Source: Halisarca cf. caerulea (taxonomy: Eukaryota; Porifera; Demospongiae; Chondrillida; Halisarcidae). Taken from it: a DNA stretch of 64,000 bases. Location of the stretch: assembly GCA_963170055.1 (NCBI GenBank), contig CAUJGJ010000125.1:1047501-1111500 (forward strand). The letters are read 5' to 3'. Under the pieces are notes generated by a model. That model saw only the letters and a program-made list of their open reading frames with translations, searched no databases and was not told the origin of the DNA. The position numbers and the translations under genes are program-made. This document shows positions 23,558 through 36,421 of the stretch, piece by piece; position 1 is the first letter of the stretch; each line of letters begins with the position of its first letter.

Positions 23558-25429
23558 CTGAGCTCTGGATTGAGATTCCACGATCCATATTGCAGTACAA
23601 CAACTGATCATGGAGACGAAGAACAGTGTTAAAGTGGCTGCGATTATCCCAGCGTTGTAGAATACGTAGGGAAGGCTAAGAAAGCCCGTGCCGATAATGA
23701 AGTTGATGAAGTAGAAATAGCCCGTGAAGGGACTGTAACTATTGGACTGATGCTTCTTCAGCCATTGAGTACACCTGTTCCACCAGCTAGCCATCTCACA
23801 CCATAGATAAAATAAAGCGTTCCACTACTAAAAGTACACCCTACCGTTCTGATACCGCGGTATTTGTAGCGCAGTCACAGGTCACACGTTTCCGCAAATA
23901 CTCGACTGCTAGCACCCACACCAGACGCCAGTACATAAGGGATGCGGACAGAAAAGAAAGGAAGCATGCCACACTGTATAAACTGCCAAAAAATGATTGA
24001 GATAAGGCGTGTTCAAAGTCTCCGCTAGCGCCCCCCGGCGCCAGATAGGAACGGTCACTCGCTGGCCCTTAATCAGGCCCTTAGTATACTATCCATGGCT
24101 AGACTAGATCGAATCCGGTGTCACAGCTATTTGGGTCCCCCAGTGATTTGGCTTCCCCAGGCCTAAATCACTAGGGATACAGGGCCCCCGGAACTAGATC
24201 ACTGGTAACACACTTTAGAGCCGGAAAGCCCCTCCCCCCCCCCCCCCCCCCCCTTAGTGAATTAGACCCCCCCTTCGTGTAAGTGCATGGCCTTGTATAA
24301 TTATTCCATGCAACTTCACATACCCCTTAGTGAATTAGACCTCCCTTCATGTAAGTGGCCTTATATATAATTCTTAATGTGCAACTTCACCCCCTTAGTG
24401 AATTAGACCCCCCCCCCCCCCTTTCGTGTAATTGGCCTTATATATAATGGTTTAGGGAGACAGGGCAGCAGTTGAGGATGTGATTTGGACAGACTCCACA
24501 CAGGGGGCACAATGGATCGGTTTGGCACCAGGGGCGTAGCTCCATTACTTCCTGGTTGCCAGGACCCCCACTCATTAGAATCCCCTTTAATGTGAAGCCA
24601 CCAGTAAGCTAATTAATAATATGTAATTATGCCAGTAAGCTAATCACACAATTAATCCCAACACTCTCTCCACTTGTCACCTAGCATGCACCTATACACA
24701 CATGCATGGTTCTGCAGAGCACATGTCACTAGCATATGCTGTGGATACTATTGATGCTTTGTACTCTCTTTAGATGTTTGTAGCTCCTTGTCTGACAAAA
24801 GAATGCATTGTTATGGCTTATAGTTTTCAAATTACCATTGCAAATTTTAATGTTCACTTCCATACCAGTGGTGTTCACGTGCGTGCATGTGGCCCCATTG
24901 TTGGCATCATGCACGCACATACTTGATTATAGCAAGTACTGGCTATATGTAGTCGACGATGTGTTAAACATACCACTAAAGATTTCTGTACATGCATGCA
25001 TGCATATGTGTGACCATGATCATGGCTTTAAGAAACCCCCTTCTTTTTCTTCTGGCTATGCCCCTGGGCACTTCCGGCGCTTTAGGCTGACAGGAGTGGA
25101 CAGTTGGCCTGCTGGGAGTCCTAACATGATCCTGTGCCATACAGGGACATATCATTTTCTAGCAGAACAATGTCCAGGAACTTGCGCTGAACAGATAGGA
25201 ATTCCAGCTGCATGGGGATCCCAATAGGTGGATTGCTGTTCAGACAGGGAATCATGCATCACTTTCAACAAGCTGCTTGCCCCATCACTGTAATTACTGG
25301 TTGGTGTGAGGAGGTGATGGATATGCACACCAATGGAATATATTGCTGCATGCTTAGCAAAGATGGATGGTCTATAATGCTCTCAAATTCATGTGAGTGA
25401 GTCTATGGATACATGAACTTGAGGTGTTT

Positions 25430-25790
25430 CTGCTGGGTATGTGGTAGGTAATGGATGTCGCCAACTTCAGTATGGAGGGTAGCATGCACATCTGGGGAGA
25501 TTGAGCCATCTCTTAAGATATCATATGACCTTCTTCTGTACTTTCTTGATAGAGGGCTCAGTGATTACATCGGATCCATTTGAAGATTGAAGCAAAGGAA
25601 TGGAACGAGGTTTGATTTATATATCCAAACCTTATGTTCACCTTGGATATTGGATTAATTTTTTTGTCAATCTTCTCAAGTGCTTCGCTGATTCTGACGT
25701 TGAGCTTTTTACTGGAGGGCTTTTTGTGGTGGGCAGGGTGGTGGCAATGGTTCGGCCCAGGAACTTTATAAAACTCATGCAAAACATCAT
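25430..25790 (-). pseudogene. Possible decayed retroelement fragment
   Basis: On the minus strand a 74-codon frame (25782-25558) is lysine-rich and unrecognised. A few bases on, in another frame, lies YLKRWLNLPRC, which resembles a motif after the reverse transcriptase of some non-LTR retrotransposons. Frameshifts and stops separate the two. The assignment rests on one short motif and is weak. Confidence 0.25.
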
Positions 25791-26737
25791 GCTCTCATTA
25801 CAAACACATGCACATAGTCAATGTCGGGCTATGTCATTACCAGTTCTGGTGGTCATAGAAAGCTATGGATCTGGTTTGAATTACATCGAACACCAACAAC
25901 GGTCCTTAATTAACTTTAGTAATAGTAAACATAGATAATACATACATACATGTACGTATGTGTTATCTATGCTGCAAAACAAAGCATGCTACAATAGCAC
26001 ATCTACAGCTCAGCTCATTTCTTTGCTGTCCTTCGAGTCTTCAGAACTTTCATTCTCTGTCCTTCGACAAAGGGAGCAGATTCCTTTGTCTGAGATGTCA
26101 AGCGTCTTTATATTCTCTTAGTTCGAAGGGGGGCCTGAATCCCCGCAGGGTGGGAGCCGTAGATCGCTGAACACGGACGATATGAGCCCAGGGGTCCTAA
26201 ATCGCTAGTGATATAAGCCCGGGGATTCCTAAATCGCTAGTGATATGAGCCCCCTCCGGAACCAAATCACTGGGGGGCTGAAATCGCTGTGACACCGGAT
26301 TGACCCAATCTGGATTGAAACCGCCTCGAGGTGGTTTCGATCCAGAGTCATCATCATTACAGCGATAAAATGCACCTGGCTTCCTCGGAAGCCAAGGTCC
26401 CTGAGTCACATAACACAATAACAATATAATTGACTCAAAGTCAATTGTACTGTTACACTCGGCATGTTCAGACATTGTTAGTACGTATACATAGTTATAT
26501 TTATTTAATACATTTATTAATACTTTCATCTTTTTAATATCCTGTCTGGCTGGATTGAGCTGATTCGGTGCCACGGTGTCAGTGGTTTGGTTCTCCCGGG
26601 CCTAAATCACTAGGGACGTAGGATCCCCCCTGCATGGAACTAGATCACTGATAAAATTGACCTACACTTCAGAGAAATGAGCCCCTGTAGTGTCACCATT
26701 GCCGGCCGGTGCTCCTTGTTCTATATTTTTGCCTTAA

Positions 26738-27838
26738 AGGGCCATGCACTGACATGTTTTGATGATTTTTGATATGTTATAGAGAATCACCTAAAACGAC
26801 CTAAAAGTGGGTTTAAAGTTGCTTGAGAGCTTTCGTTTTACAGAAAAACGCTCACTTCCGGTAAATTCTTAAAACCGCAGCAAAATCCGCCACCTTGGGT
26901 GTGATGTCAGAGTAGTCACCGCTCCGCGTCGTGCCCATTATTTGTGTACGTAAAGTGGCAGGTTTAGCAGTTCCAAAACCGATCGAATTACTGAAAACGA
27001 ACCATGTGCTATCATTGTGTGGCTAAAGGGGTTCGTGAATGTCCGAAGATGTGCTTTCTATGAGTATCTATGATTCCACGCAGATGCTTCACTGCTCAGG
27101 AACGGTACACACGATCGCGGTAGTCTCGCGGGCCAGACCCTTATTTTAAGAGATTGAGCCTCCCTTACAACCATTCTCTGGTGAGGTCCTTCATGGCAGG
27201 TCCGCAAACATCCAAGATGAAAGCCGGGTAGATATCAGATGTAGAGGTTTCTGGAATAGATATCAAGATGCATTTTTTGATGTAAGGGTTTTTAACCCGT
27301 TGGCATCTTCGAACCAGAACTCATCTATCCATATACTAGTGTATTATTCGAATAAGTATTTGATATTTCTCAGTGCCTTAAATTGTTCAGCATAGTCCGA
27401 ATTGCCATCGTCTTACCCGTCACCTACACTAACGAGGCTGAGGTACAGATCGTACTGATATCTAGATGTCACGCACTTCCTTCGGAAGAAGTGTTCATCT
27501 TCATTGTTATGTGTGTCTACGCTTGCAGAGCAGTTTTCATGCTTGTCCTACGAGGAAGACGAACATGAGCCGAGAAGTCGGTTTCTGCTACGCACTCGAT
27601 GTCCGCCATAGTTAGCCCGTAAGAAATGCAGATTTCCGGTGACTACTCTTACGTCACAAACCTTCGCCCGACGTCTAACCACAACACCGGAAAAGTCTCA
27701 CTTTAATTGGATTTTTTTACGTTATGAGGACTGTAACTCCCCCACCATGCATGTGATCACACTAAAATGGGTATCAAATGTCATGGTTTTTTATGCTCTA
27801 CAACGTATCAAAAATCATCGAAACATGTCAGTGGCCCT
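26738..27838. mobile_element. 1.1-kb TTAA-flanked (piggyBac-type) non-autonomous transposon
   Basis: The element starts AGGGCC and ends GGCCCT, flanked on both sides by TTAA (26734-26737, 27839-27842). Terminal inverted repeats extend about 40 bp (TGACATGTTTTGATGATTTTTGATA with small differences). The paralogous B/C region has an empty site at about 14829-14833 (GCC-ATAA-TTTG), so the insertion came after duplication. The TTAA target and the AGGGCC-like ends are typical of piggyBac relatives. Only short open frames are inside, so it needs transposase from elsewhere. Confidence 0.82.
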
Positions 27839-29772
27839 TTAATTTGAAAAGGTACACTTCAAGTCTCTGCCATTGGACTTAATGGGAGGGGTTGAAATCA
27901 TCTGGGATATCGACGAGTTGGCGACCGCAAGAGTGCAGCAGCTTGTTCGATTGGCAAAGGATGAATTAAGTTGATTGCAGAAAAGAGCCATCTCCAAGAA
28001 TTGCAGCCAAAAATAGTGCACATACGCATGCAGATACAGTATTATAGGTACGATAATCAGTTATGAGAATTTAATAACCATATGGGGAAATATTGATAAA
28101 TTTGGATAACTGTAGCTATATATTGAGAATATTTTTTTTCGATATTATTGCACACACAGTGACATGACTTCCTTATTCAGTCAAAACTCACCTATATATG
28201 CCAACTGTATGTGGCCAGGGACCCTATTATATAAAAATATTGCATGCAATTATTTTGCTGGAAAATGTTCAGCGAAGACCACTATAAATGCATCACAAGT
28301 GACTACGACTTATACTGTAATACCACCACAAATCTAGATTTAGACTACATGCAGAAACTGGATCCTAGTATACTTCTACCCCTCGTGCACTGGTTTAAAC
28401 CAACCAGACAATATTATATCAATATCTATGATCATAAGATTGTGAATTCGATCAGGGACTCATAGAAATAATCCTATGCATGTTGTAGCTCAACTATATA
28501 CACAGATGTACTACAGCTGCCCAGCCATTCTTTCTTCAACTGGGTGGTATGCCTATGGAATGCTCTGTGCCTATCAGTATTGAACTATATACCATGATTA
28601 TTTTGATTCCATCATGATCAATTAAGTATTATCTCATCAGACCTTTATGGGAAAGATTTGAGCGAAACTTTGACCCCTCCGATGTATGTACCTACCATTG
28701 TGTATGTCTGTCCCTGTTCACAGTACCACTTGATCCCCCATGCAATTGACCATAATATAATACTCATTGCAAATCTAAATAATATACAGTGAAACCTCTT
28801 TTGGTATAATACTGGTGCATGCCCTACAATAAACTGAGTGTATATATGTAGACTTCATCGATCAACCATACATAGATACTCCAAACACCAGTTACGCATC
28901 TATGCTAAGCCTTATATTTATAATTCGACTAATTTACCCCTGTCACCCTCACGACATGTGTAACAGCTAAATGATTATAGTTGACTTGGTTGTAAAGCAT
29001 TTTTGAATTGAATTGAATTGAATTAATTGAATGGGCATGTGACTTATGCCTACATCACATGAATTATACGTTTCATGTCAATTCCATTCTGTTCCTCGTT
29101 TTAGTCACACCGGATCATGCCGTCTTCGTATAATACTAATATGCCTGGCCCAACTAAAACTGCCTTCAGATGATATTCATTACTAGCTATAGACATGTAG
29201 TGTTTATAACTGTTTTCACAGCAAACCAAACGGTTTATAATAATTACATATACCTATATATATATAATATATGCTTGATTTCCTGCATGTACATAACGGT
29301 GTGCATACATATATATTATCATTATTATTATGTGCATGTTTGTTTGTATGTGTTAACTATAATTTTAATAATTTTGTAGTAATAATATAATTATAATTAT
29401 TATTACTTAGATCATGTGCACACATGTGAATGTGCATGTACATGTTGGGGGATATACATAATAATAAAAATCTATTTAAAAATGGTAAAAGGATTTAGGA
29501 TTGACACAGGATTGTGCAATTAAAAAGGCATTATATCATGCAAAAAACGATTCTTCAAAAACACTTGGAACAAGGGTAAGTTGCAAAACCGGTGCAGGGC
29601 TAGGCCTAGGTGGGCAAAGGGCAAGATAGGTATAGGCCTATAGACGAGCATATAGGGCTACACATACATGAGGCTAGACGGGTATAGGGCTAGACAGAGT
29701 TTAGTTGGACTAAGCTAGTGCACATGCACATACTGTGCAAATTCCTACATTCCACATGTGCAGCACATTATA

Positions 29773-30340
29773 CCGTACGTCAGGAAATTTTCGCGGTACA
29801 AAAATTTCGCGCCACAAAAATTTCGCGGCTCGCCTTATTTTTGGGGGTCATAAATTTTCGTGGATAAATAAATTCGCGGGCTCTTCCTACAGATAATGCA
29901 ACAAAAGGTCTTTTCTTGTTTTCTAAGCGTTTGCCTCTCCCAATGAACGAAATTGTGTCTTTGTTCGTTTATCCTATAGGTTTAGTTAGTATTTCAATCT
30001 GTTAAGAGTGAACTAGTGAGATCTAGTAGGTACAATGTAGTCCTCTTAGCGGTTATTTGTCGACGTTGCGGAAGCTTGAAGACTATTGGTGAAGATACAA
30101 ACGGTGCTACGTTCCTAAAGCTTAAAAAGTGAACGCAAGGAAAGGTAAGCGAATAATCTAAGCAATGTACATTGTATGCGATCGATTTTTGCATGCAAAC
30201 AATTTCTATAAGCCAAAGCGGTACATGATCCCGTCAGCAGCCATTTTTTCATTAATGTTCGCGGATGAATAATTTCGCGGATCCTTTCGAACCACGAAAA
30301 CCACGACATTTATTAGCCACGAAAATTTCCTGACGTACGG
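29773..30340. mobile_element. 568-bp fold-back transposon with TA target duplication
   Basis: Inverted ends CCGTACGTCAGGAAATTTTC and complement are flanked by TA. Subterminal AAATTTCGCGG motifs are repeated several times at both ends. The B/C paralogous site near 16360 lacks it (ATTATACAGTACATATGTGC), so it too is a post-duplication insertion. There is no coding capacity. The TA duplication fits a Tc1/mariner-type mobiliser. Confidence 0.8.
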
Positions 30341-30635
30341 TATGTGCTGCAGGATGTACTAGGAATTTGCACAAAAATTTGTGCTAATGTATGGCGGCCA
30401 TGTTTTTTTGGTGTCAATATATGGAGTACAACCGTACTCCATAATACAGTAATATTATAAACCAGCTGTATATTTACTGACAAAAATTCCTGGCCATGAC
30501 GTTCACTATATTTTCATTGTATTTTCCATATATGTACTCAACAAAACAGCTCACCATCTATAAACAGAATCCCATGCACCCGAAAAATCTGCTAACATTG
30601 GATGCCATGAAAACTTCCTTGTTGTGGGCAGCACA

Positions 30636-30637
30636 CG

Positions 30638-30697
<60 letters not shown>

Positions 30698-30723
30698 TAC
30701 ACACACACACACACACATACACT

Positions 30724-30812
<89 letters not shown>
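30636..30812. repeat. (AC)n microsatellite
   Basis: AC repeat with two short interruptions, at the position homologous to 16684-16731. Confidence 0.95.
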
Positions 30813-30814
<2 letters not shown>

Positions 30815-31188
30815 ATGCATTGTCACTTGTCAATAATATTATAAAAGGTGTATTCAGTAAGACCAATTAATCAAATCACCACTACAACAAAGTCATGTAA
30901 TTAATCAAATATTTACCACAAGATGTAAAACAAAACATTATCCTCAAAATGCACATAAAATGCCTAACTAAGGGGTTAGTTTCATAAATTAAAAGTATAC
31001 GTGCATAGAGTAAACTACTATACCGTACCCTTTATCAGTGTATTGTGTACTTTTTTTTGTCATTGAAACCACAAAAATTAATATTAATCCTTAGTATGTC
31101 AGAGGTACATATCTATGTATACGGAGCATATGAACAAGTACAGGAGACTCTAGTTCAGCTTACACAGTAAATCAACCTCCACATCATT

Positions 31189-34100
31189 TTAGGAAGGGAC
31201 GAAAAAGCTCCCCACGGATAGACCGAACAAGATCAAGCAGATGACACAGATTATGGACACGGAGATTGGGTGACTGATAAAAGTAGAGTGAGGTGTCCAG
31301 TAGGCTGGGTTCTTCCACGTCAACCACCAGTTCTTCAAGAAGTTTCCCTTCTTAGCCTTACCAAGTAGTGGAGCACCCTCGTCACTTGCATTGATGCTGC
31401 AAGTGGAACCCCCAAATACTTTCATGCAGTGATACTGAGAGGCAAACTGCAGCATAGCTGGGTAGAGGTGGCAAATGGCAAACCCCAGCAGACCAGCATA
31501 CTCCACAACATATAGCAAATTGGAGACCGCAAAGGCTAAAGCGAGAGGGAGAACGGCACAGATAAACTTCAGCAATAGTAAAAATAACTTGACGTATCGC
31601 CTCTTGTCATCAGTACTGTCTCGGCCCGTTATAATTATGTATACATTGTTAGCAATGGTGGCATTGTTGAGTGGGTATGCCGAGATTACATCCAGAGAAG
31701 GAAAAAGAATGATGTAATACGAAAGCACCTTCAAAGCGACATATCCATCCAATTCCAACCATGGGAGCTGCAAGGAATCAAGGATGAGTAGTAAAATTAC
31801 GATCCAAGTAACACAAAAACAATAGAACTCACCCAGTTCAGGGAGGCTGTGTCCGAGACACAGTACTGAAAGTACATTGCCACTGCTATAGCAAGAACAG
31901 AGTAGATGCAAAAAGTTGACGACATCAAGAAACCAAAAAATTGCTTGAAATACTTTTTTGGTGTCATGGGTCCTGCCAGTGTAATAATACCCATGTGTGT
32001 CAGCTGAGAGTACACAAATATGGGGATCCCCACCAGCCACGGTTTGAAGTTGAACTGATAGAATGCCTCCCCCAAGGTAGCATTGCTGGAGCTGGTGTTA
32101 CAATGTATCACTGTACTGTTTTCAAAGTGTGGGGGCAGACCGTTGCTCTCTATCAGTCTCACAACACAAAAGATCATCATACACACCATGGTTACAAAAC
32201 GCATCACACCCATCGTCACCTGGATGATTTTCTGCTCAGTCAGTTCAACCAGGGACAGAGCCACAACAACTACTCCAAACAGGAAAACACACAATCTGTA
32301 TGCATTTGCACAACCAGGGTCGGGAGGGACAAAGTACTTATTGAAATCGTATTGTTGGCACATCTTAAGAGTGGAGGTGTTGAAGGGAATGTTGGCTGCC
32401 CATGCTTGTGCAGCAACTGTTGCATAAGCCCACGAGCCCTGGAATCCGTACACAGTCATTATCAGAATATATGTCCACTTAACGTATCTGTTGTAGAAGA
32501 TTTCACACATTTCGGTTTGTTCAAACTTCCTGGCTATGGTGACCTCGAAATCAGGTTCCGGTTTTCCTTCCGATTTGTCCAAGGACTTGCTGGGGCTTAA
32601 CCTATATGTCTCCAAAGCCTACGTACATGTGTGCCAATGAAGAAATCAGTAATACCAACAAACATAATAAGGACATCATAATGAGTTGCACATATACAAT
32701 GAGAAACGCACATACCAACACCACCCAACACTATATTGACCACAGGTGTTTGTCAAAATCAGTACACAGATTTGGGCTTACATAGAAATAATAAGCTATG
32801 TAGAAGAAGGTTTAAAGACAGTAGAACCTCTACAATGAGGACATCATTTGGACCAGAGACAATAAACCTACACATGGAGGTGGTAAGGCCATTGATTCTG
32901 TAGACTTTAAGTGGGGTTGGGGGGGGGGAGGAGGGGGGGGGGGGGGGGGTAATAGGAAGACATCAGTAGCTAGGAGTTAGGGAGAATTCTTCATGTCCTA
33001 TAGAAAAATTAATTGTTTTATAGCTATACACTGTCTGGCCTGCTAGACCCCACTTCTCACCATGAGTACAAGACAAGAATTTCTCTTTTGCCAACAATGA
33101 GAAGTTGAGGCAGATTATTTCAGACTTACGGACTTGCCATATGAAGCTTAGTGACATTGTACACACGTAATTTGATGGTATACCATTTGCAATAAATTGT
33201 AATAAAGTATTTATAAAAATGTAGGATGTACACCTATGTGCATGTTTGTGGTGTGTGGTGAAGCGGGGCCACACCCACCCAACCACCCAACCACCCCAGA
33301 TAAATCCTTGTGTGTCCATCATGCCTCAATCATGCCCTTACCATGTACCCCAGAGTACAACATGCAGCAATCACGCATCTGATGCAATTGGATGATGCAA
33401 TAGATCATTCACACCTTCTGTATGTGGTACTATACACTTTCAATACCACAATAAACAACACACAAACCATTGTTAGATTTTACACCACAGCCCTACAGTA
33501 GATCTCCATGGCAACACAGAGATCCTATAAAACATGTTGAAGACTTCTTTACATGTAGGAGTTATGCTGAGTTAGGCATTACAAGGCAATTTAACATTCT
33601 AGTTTCTACCCTTGAACATGAAACTTGCTTCACATTGTGAGTGTGTCTTAAGAGGAGTCCACTGTACTTACAGTAATGTACGATGTACACCTATAATCAG
33701 GGAACCTTTCGGCAGAGGGCGGAACCATTCTCACCTACCCGCCTGCCCCAGATAAATCCCTGTGTGTCCATCATGCCTCAATCATGCCCCAGAGTACAAC
33801 ATGCAGCAATCAAACATCCGATGCAATTGGATGACGCAATATTACATAATAACATTTATGTGTTCAGCATTATTAATGGCATACAGTAGAATCTCCGATA
33901 GTGGACACTCTGAAATAAGGACAATCTCTCTACAAAGGACACAGCTTGAGGTCCCAAGATATTTTCTCTCTATAGTTCCAATACACAATCTCCTTACAAA
34001 GGACAAAAAGATGGTCCCAAAGTGTCCTTTATTTGGAGATTCCACTGCATACCATAATACACAGTGTCTACATACATACATACACACTTATACGTATGTA

Positions 34101-35076
34101 TATACACTTATGATACCACAACAAACGCTATATGAAACTATGCTGGATCATACAACATAGGCTGTACACAGGAACCACGTATGTGTTGACAAGTTGAAGA
34201 CTTCTCTACATGTAGGAATTATACTGATAGGAATTATGAGGTAATTTAAGAGAACTTTTATTTATTCTGATTTCTACCCTTGAATTCTTTAGGACACATG
34301 AAAATCCGGACACCTGTATAAACTGGACAATAGGTTATGGTCTCAAATCTTCATGCATACATTATGAATGACATATTGGGGCAATCCTGGAAAATCAGGA
34401 CAACTCTGTAATCAGGACACTTTTGGTGGTCCTCAAGGTGTCCACATTGCACAGGTTCCACTGTATACCTGTGTTTGGGGGGACCTTTTGACGGAAGGGC
34501 GGAGCCATACGCACCCGCCCGCCCACCTCAGATAAAACTCTGTGTTTCTATCATACCTCAATCATGCCCGAACCATGTGCCCCAGAGTACAACATGTGGC
34601 AATCACACATCTGATGCAATGATGCAATCGGATGATGCAATGTACATAGCATTTATGTGTACAGTATTATAGTATTGTACTATACACCCTATATGTATGC
34701 ATACAACTACGATACCACAACAACCACTAAACGAAACCACCGGCTCTACACCAGATCTCAGCGGAAACACAGAGATCCTATGAAACATGCTGATGAATTC
34801 CCCACATGTACGTAGGGGTTATACTGGACCATATGTTGGAGTTGGGCGGCAACTTCAGCAAATCACTTTGATTTCAGGGAACAAACAAGTCCTTTGAAAC
34901 CCTCTGAACTTAGACTGTCAACACTAAATAGTATAGAGAGTTTATGTTCTGCATGAGGTAAAGAGATGACTGCAAAATTGCATAATTTAGATAATCCACA
35001 TATAATATTGTAAGACATCAATTACCCGAGGCATGTGAAAGTTAGATAATTGGCTACACACACGCGCACGCGCACG

Positions 35077-35126
<50 letters not shown>

Positions 35127-35143
35127 ACAGTGTGTCGGACACA

Positions 35144-35191
<48 letters not shown>

Positions 35192-35426
35192 GAGCTCTGG
35201 ATTGAGATTCCACGATCCATATTGCAGTACAACAACTGATCATGGAGATGAAGAACAGTGTTAAAGTGGCTGCGATTATCCCAGCGTTGTAGAATACGTA
35301 GGGAAGGCTAAGAAAGCCCGTGCCGATAATGAAGTTGATAAAGTAGAAGTAGCCCGTGAAGGGACTGTAACTATTGGACTGATGCTTCTTCAGCCATTGA
35401 GCACACCTATTCCACCAGCTGGCCAT
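31189..35426 (-). CDS. TMEM104-like multi-pass membrane protein, copy D
   Basis: Exons 35426-35190, 32618-31833 and 31767-31189 give an uninterrupted 533-aa frame with the same phase-0 junctions as copy B and a 65-nt second intron. The ATG for MASWWNRC is used; upstream of it the frame is open only from a GTG. Sequence and helix pattern are nearly those of [18 protein letters not shown] in exon 1, the [18 protein letters not shown] loop in exon 2, [18 protein letters not shown] and [17 protein letters not shown] in exon 3. Likely the most intact recent duplicate. Its exon 1 donor is the first GT of a 110-nt (GT)n tract. Substrate unknown. Confidence 0.86.
32915..32952. repeat. Poly-G tract in intron 1 of copy D
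   Basis: G-rich run with one A and one T interruption. The same place in copy C (20497-20520) has a shorter GGGGGGGG tract. Confidence 0.85.
33884..34050. mobile_element. MITE-like element in intron 1 of copy D
   Basis: Inverted ends CAGTAGAATCTCC and GGAGATTCCACTG bound about 165 bp. The interior repeats ACAAAGGACA and TCTCT motifs. A relative lies at about 21660-21900 in copy C. Confidence 0.6.
35056..35189. repeat. (AC)n microsatellite at the exon 1 donor of copy D
   Basis: AC repeat with a GTGTGTCGGACACACC interruption that forms a small palindrome. On the minus strand it starts exactly at the intron 1 donor of copy D. Confidence 0.92.
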
Positions 35427-36421
35427 TTCACACGACTTAAGCACAAACTATAAAACAAAGCACACTCTGCCGCTCTGATACCACGGCATTTATGGCGCAG
35501 GTTGCAAGATAGTAAGGGTAGATTCTCCCGGCCAGGCCTAAATCACGTGTTTGTTCGAACTGAACTGATCACTCCCTGTGCTAGTCTCGCGGTACCACAC
35601 AAGGTGCACCTCACACATGCAGTATGCATGTCTGGTTTCGCAAGACTACGTACACTCCATTTTGTTAGTACTCTATAGTACTAATTGCATGCATGATCCA
35701 CATAAAAGGGAGATAATATAGGTAAAAACATATGCAAAAAGCTTCATCAAAAAGGATTCTCCAAAAATACTTAAAGCAAGGTAAGTTATGAAATCAGTGG
35801 CACAGCTAGACGAGCATATAGGGCTATGTATGAGGCTAGATAAAGCTATAGACAGAGTATAGTTGGAACAAGTGCACTGTGTAATTATATTCCTACCTTT
35901 GGCCGTAGCATTTACATACATGCGGGGTGTAGGAATTCGTGAAGTGCACTCAACTCACCAAACCATGCAGTATTCGGAGAGAAGTGGCAAACAATTGATT
36001 AAAAACAATTTGTGATATAGTGTGAATGTGGAATTGTAGTATGTATATAACCACTATCCATGTGTTGAGTTCTATGTACTAGTGATGGTATACATGCATT
36101 CCAGGTACGTATACCTTGTGATCATGGCATATCTAAAGGTCTAGGGTCGTTTCCATGGATTTCGGAAAATCGAGGATCTACTTTACAAGTAAACACTCCA
36201 GTTTTAGTCATACAAAATAACATACTATCAAATGATGTGAGCACAATAAATTAACATGCAATAATGAATTGATAATTAAGATAATAAATGAAACATTGTT
36301 AAAATTTAATGATAGAGATAAAAACATAACATACTATACATGGATGTAATGAGATATAAATAATAAATTGAGAATCTATACACTCTATAGGTGTCACCAC
36401 AGATCACCAGTAAATCACATT
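35427..36421. other. Intergenic region between copies D and E
   Basis: About 1 kb without a gene. A diverged copy of the GGGCTAGAC dispersed repeat is at 35720-35920. Confidence 0.65.

Larger units (their letters stand above)
23795..31188. other. Intergenic region between copies C and D, rich in insertions
   Basis: This 7.4-kb gap has no convincing gene. It is homologous to the B/C gap but enlarged by an extra 24.1-26.2 kb stretch with C-runs (24234-24253, 24409-24422), a TTAA-flanked element (26738-27838), a TA-flanked fold-back (29773-30340) and a longer (AC)n (30636-30812). Confidence 0.7.

Noticed and set aside
25600..25938. Plus-strand 112-codon ORF
   Set aside because: No recognisable domain, no splice partner, and it overlaps a probable retroelement remnant on the other strand.
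27383..27568. ORF inside the TTAA element as a transposase
   Set aside because: Only 61 codons and no DDE motif; too short for piggyBac transposase.
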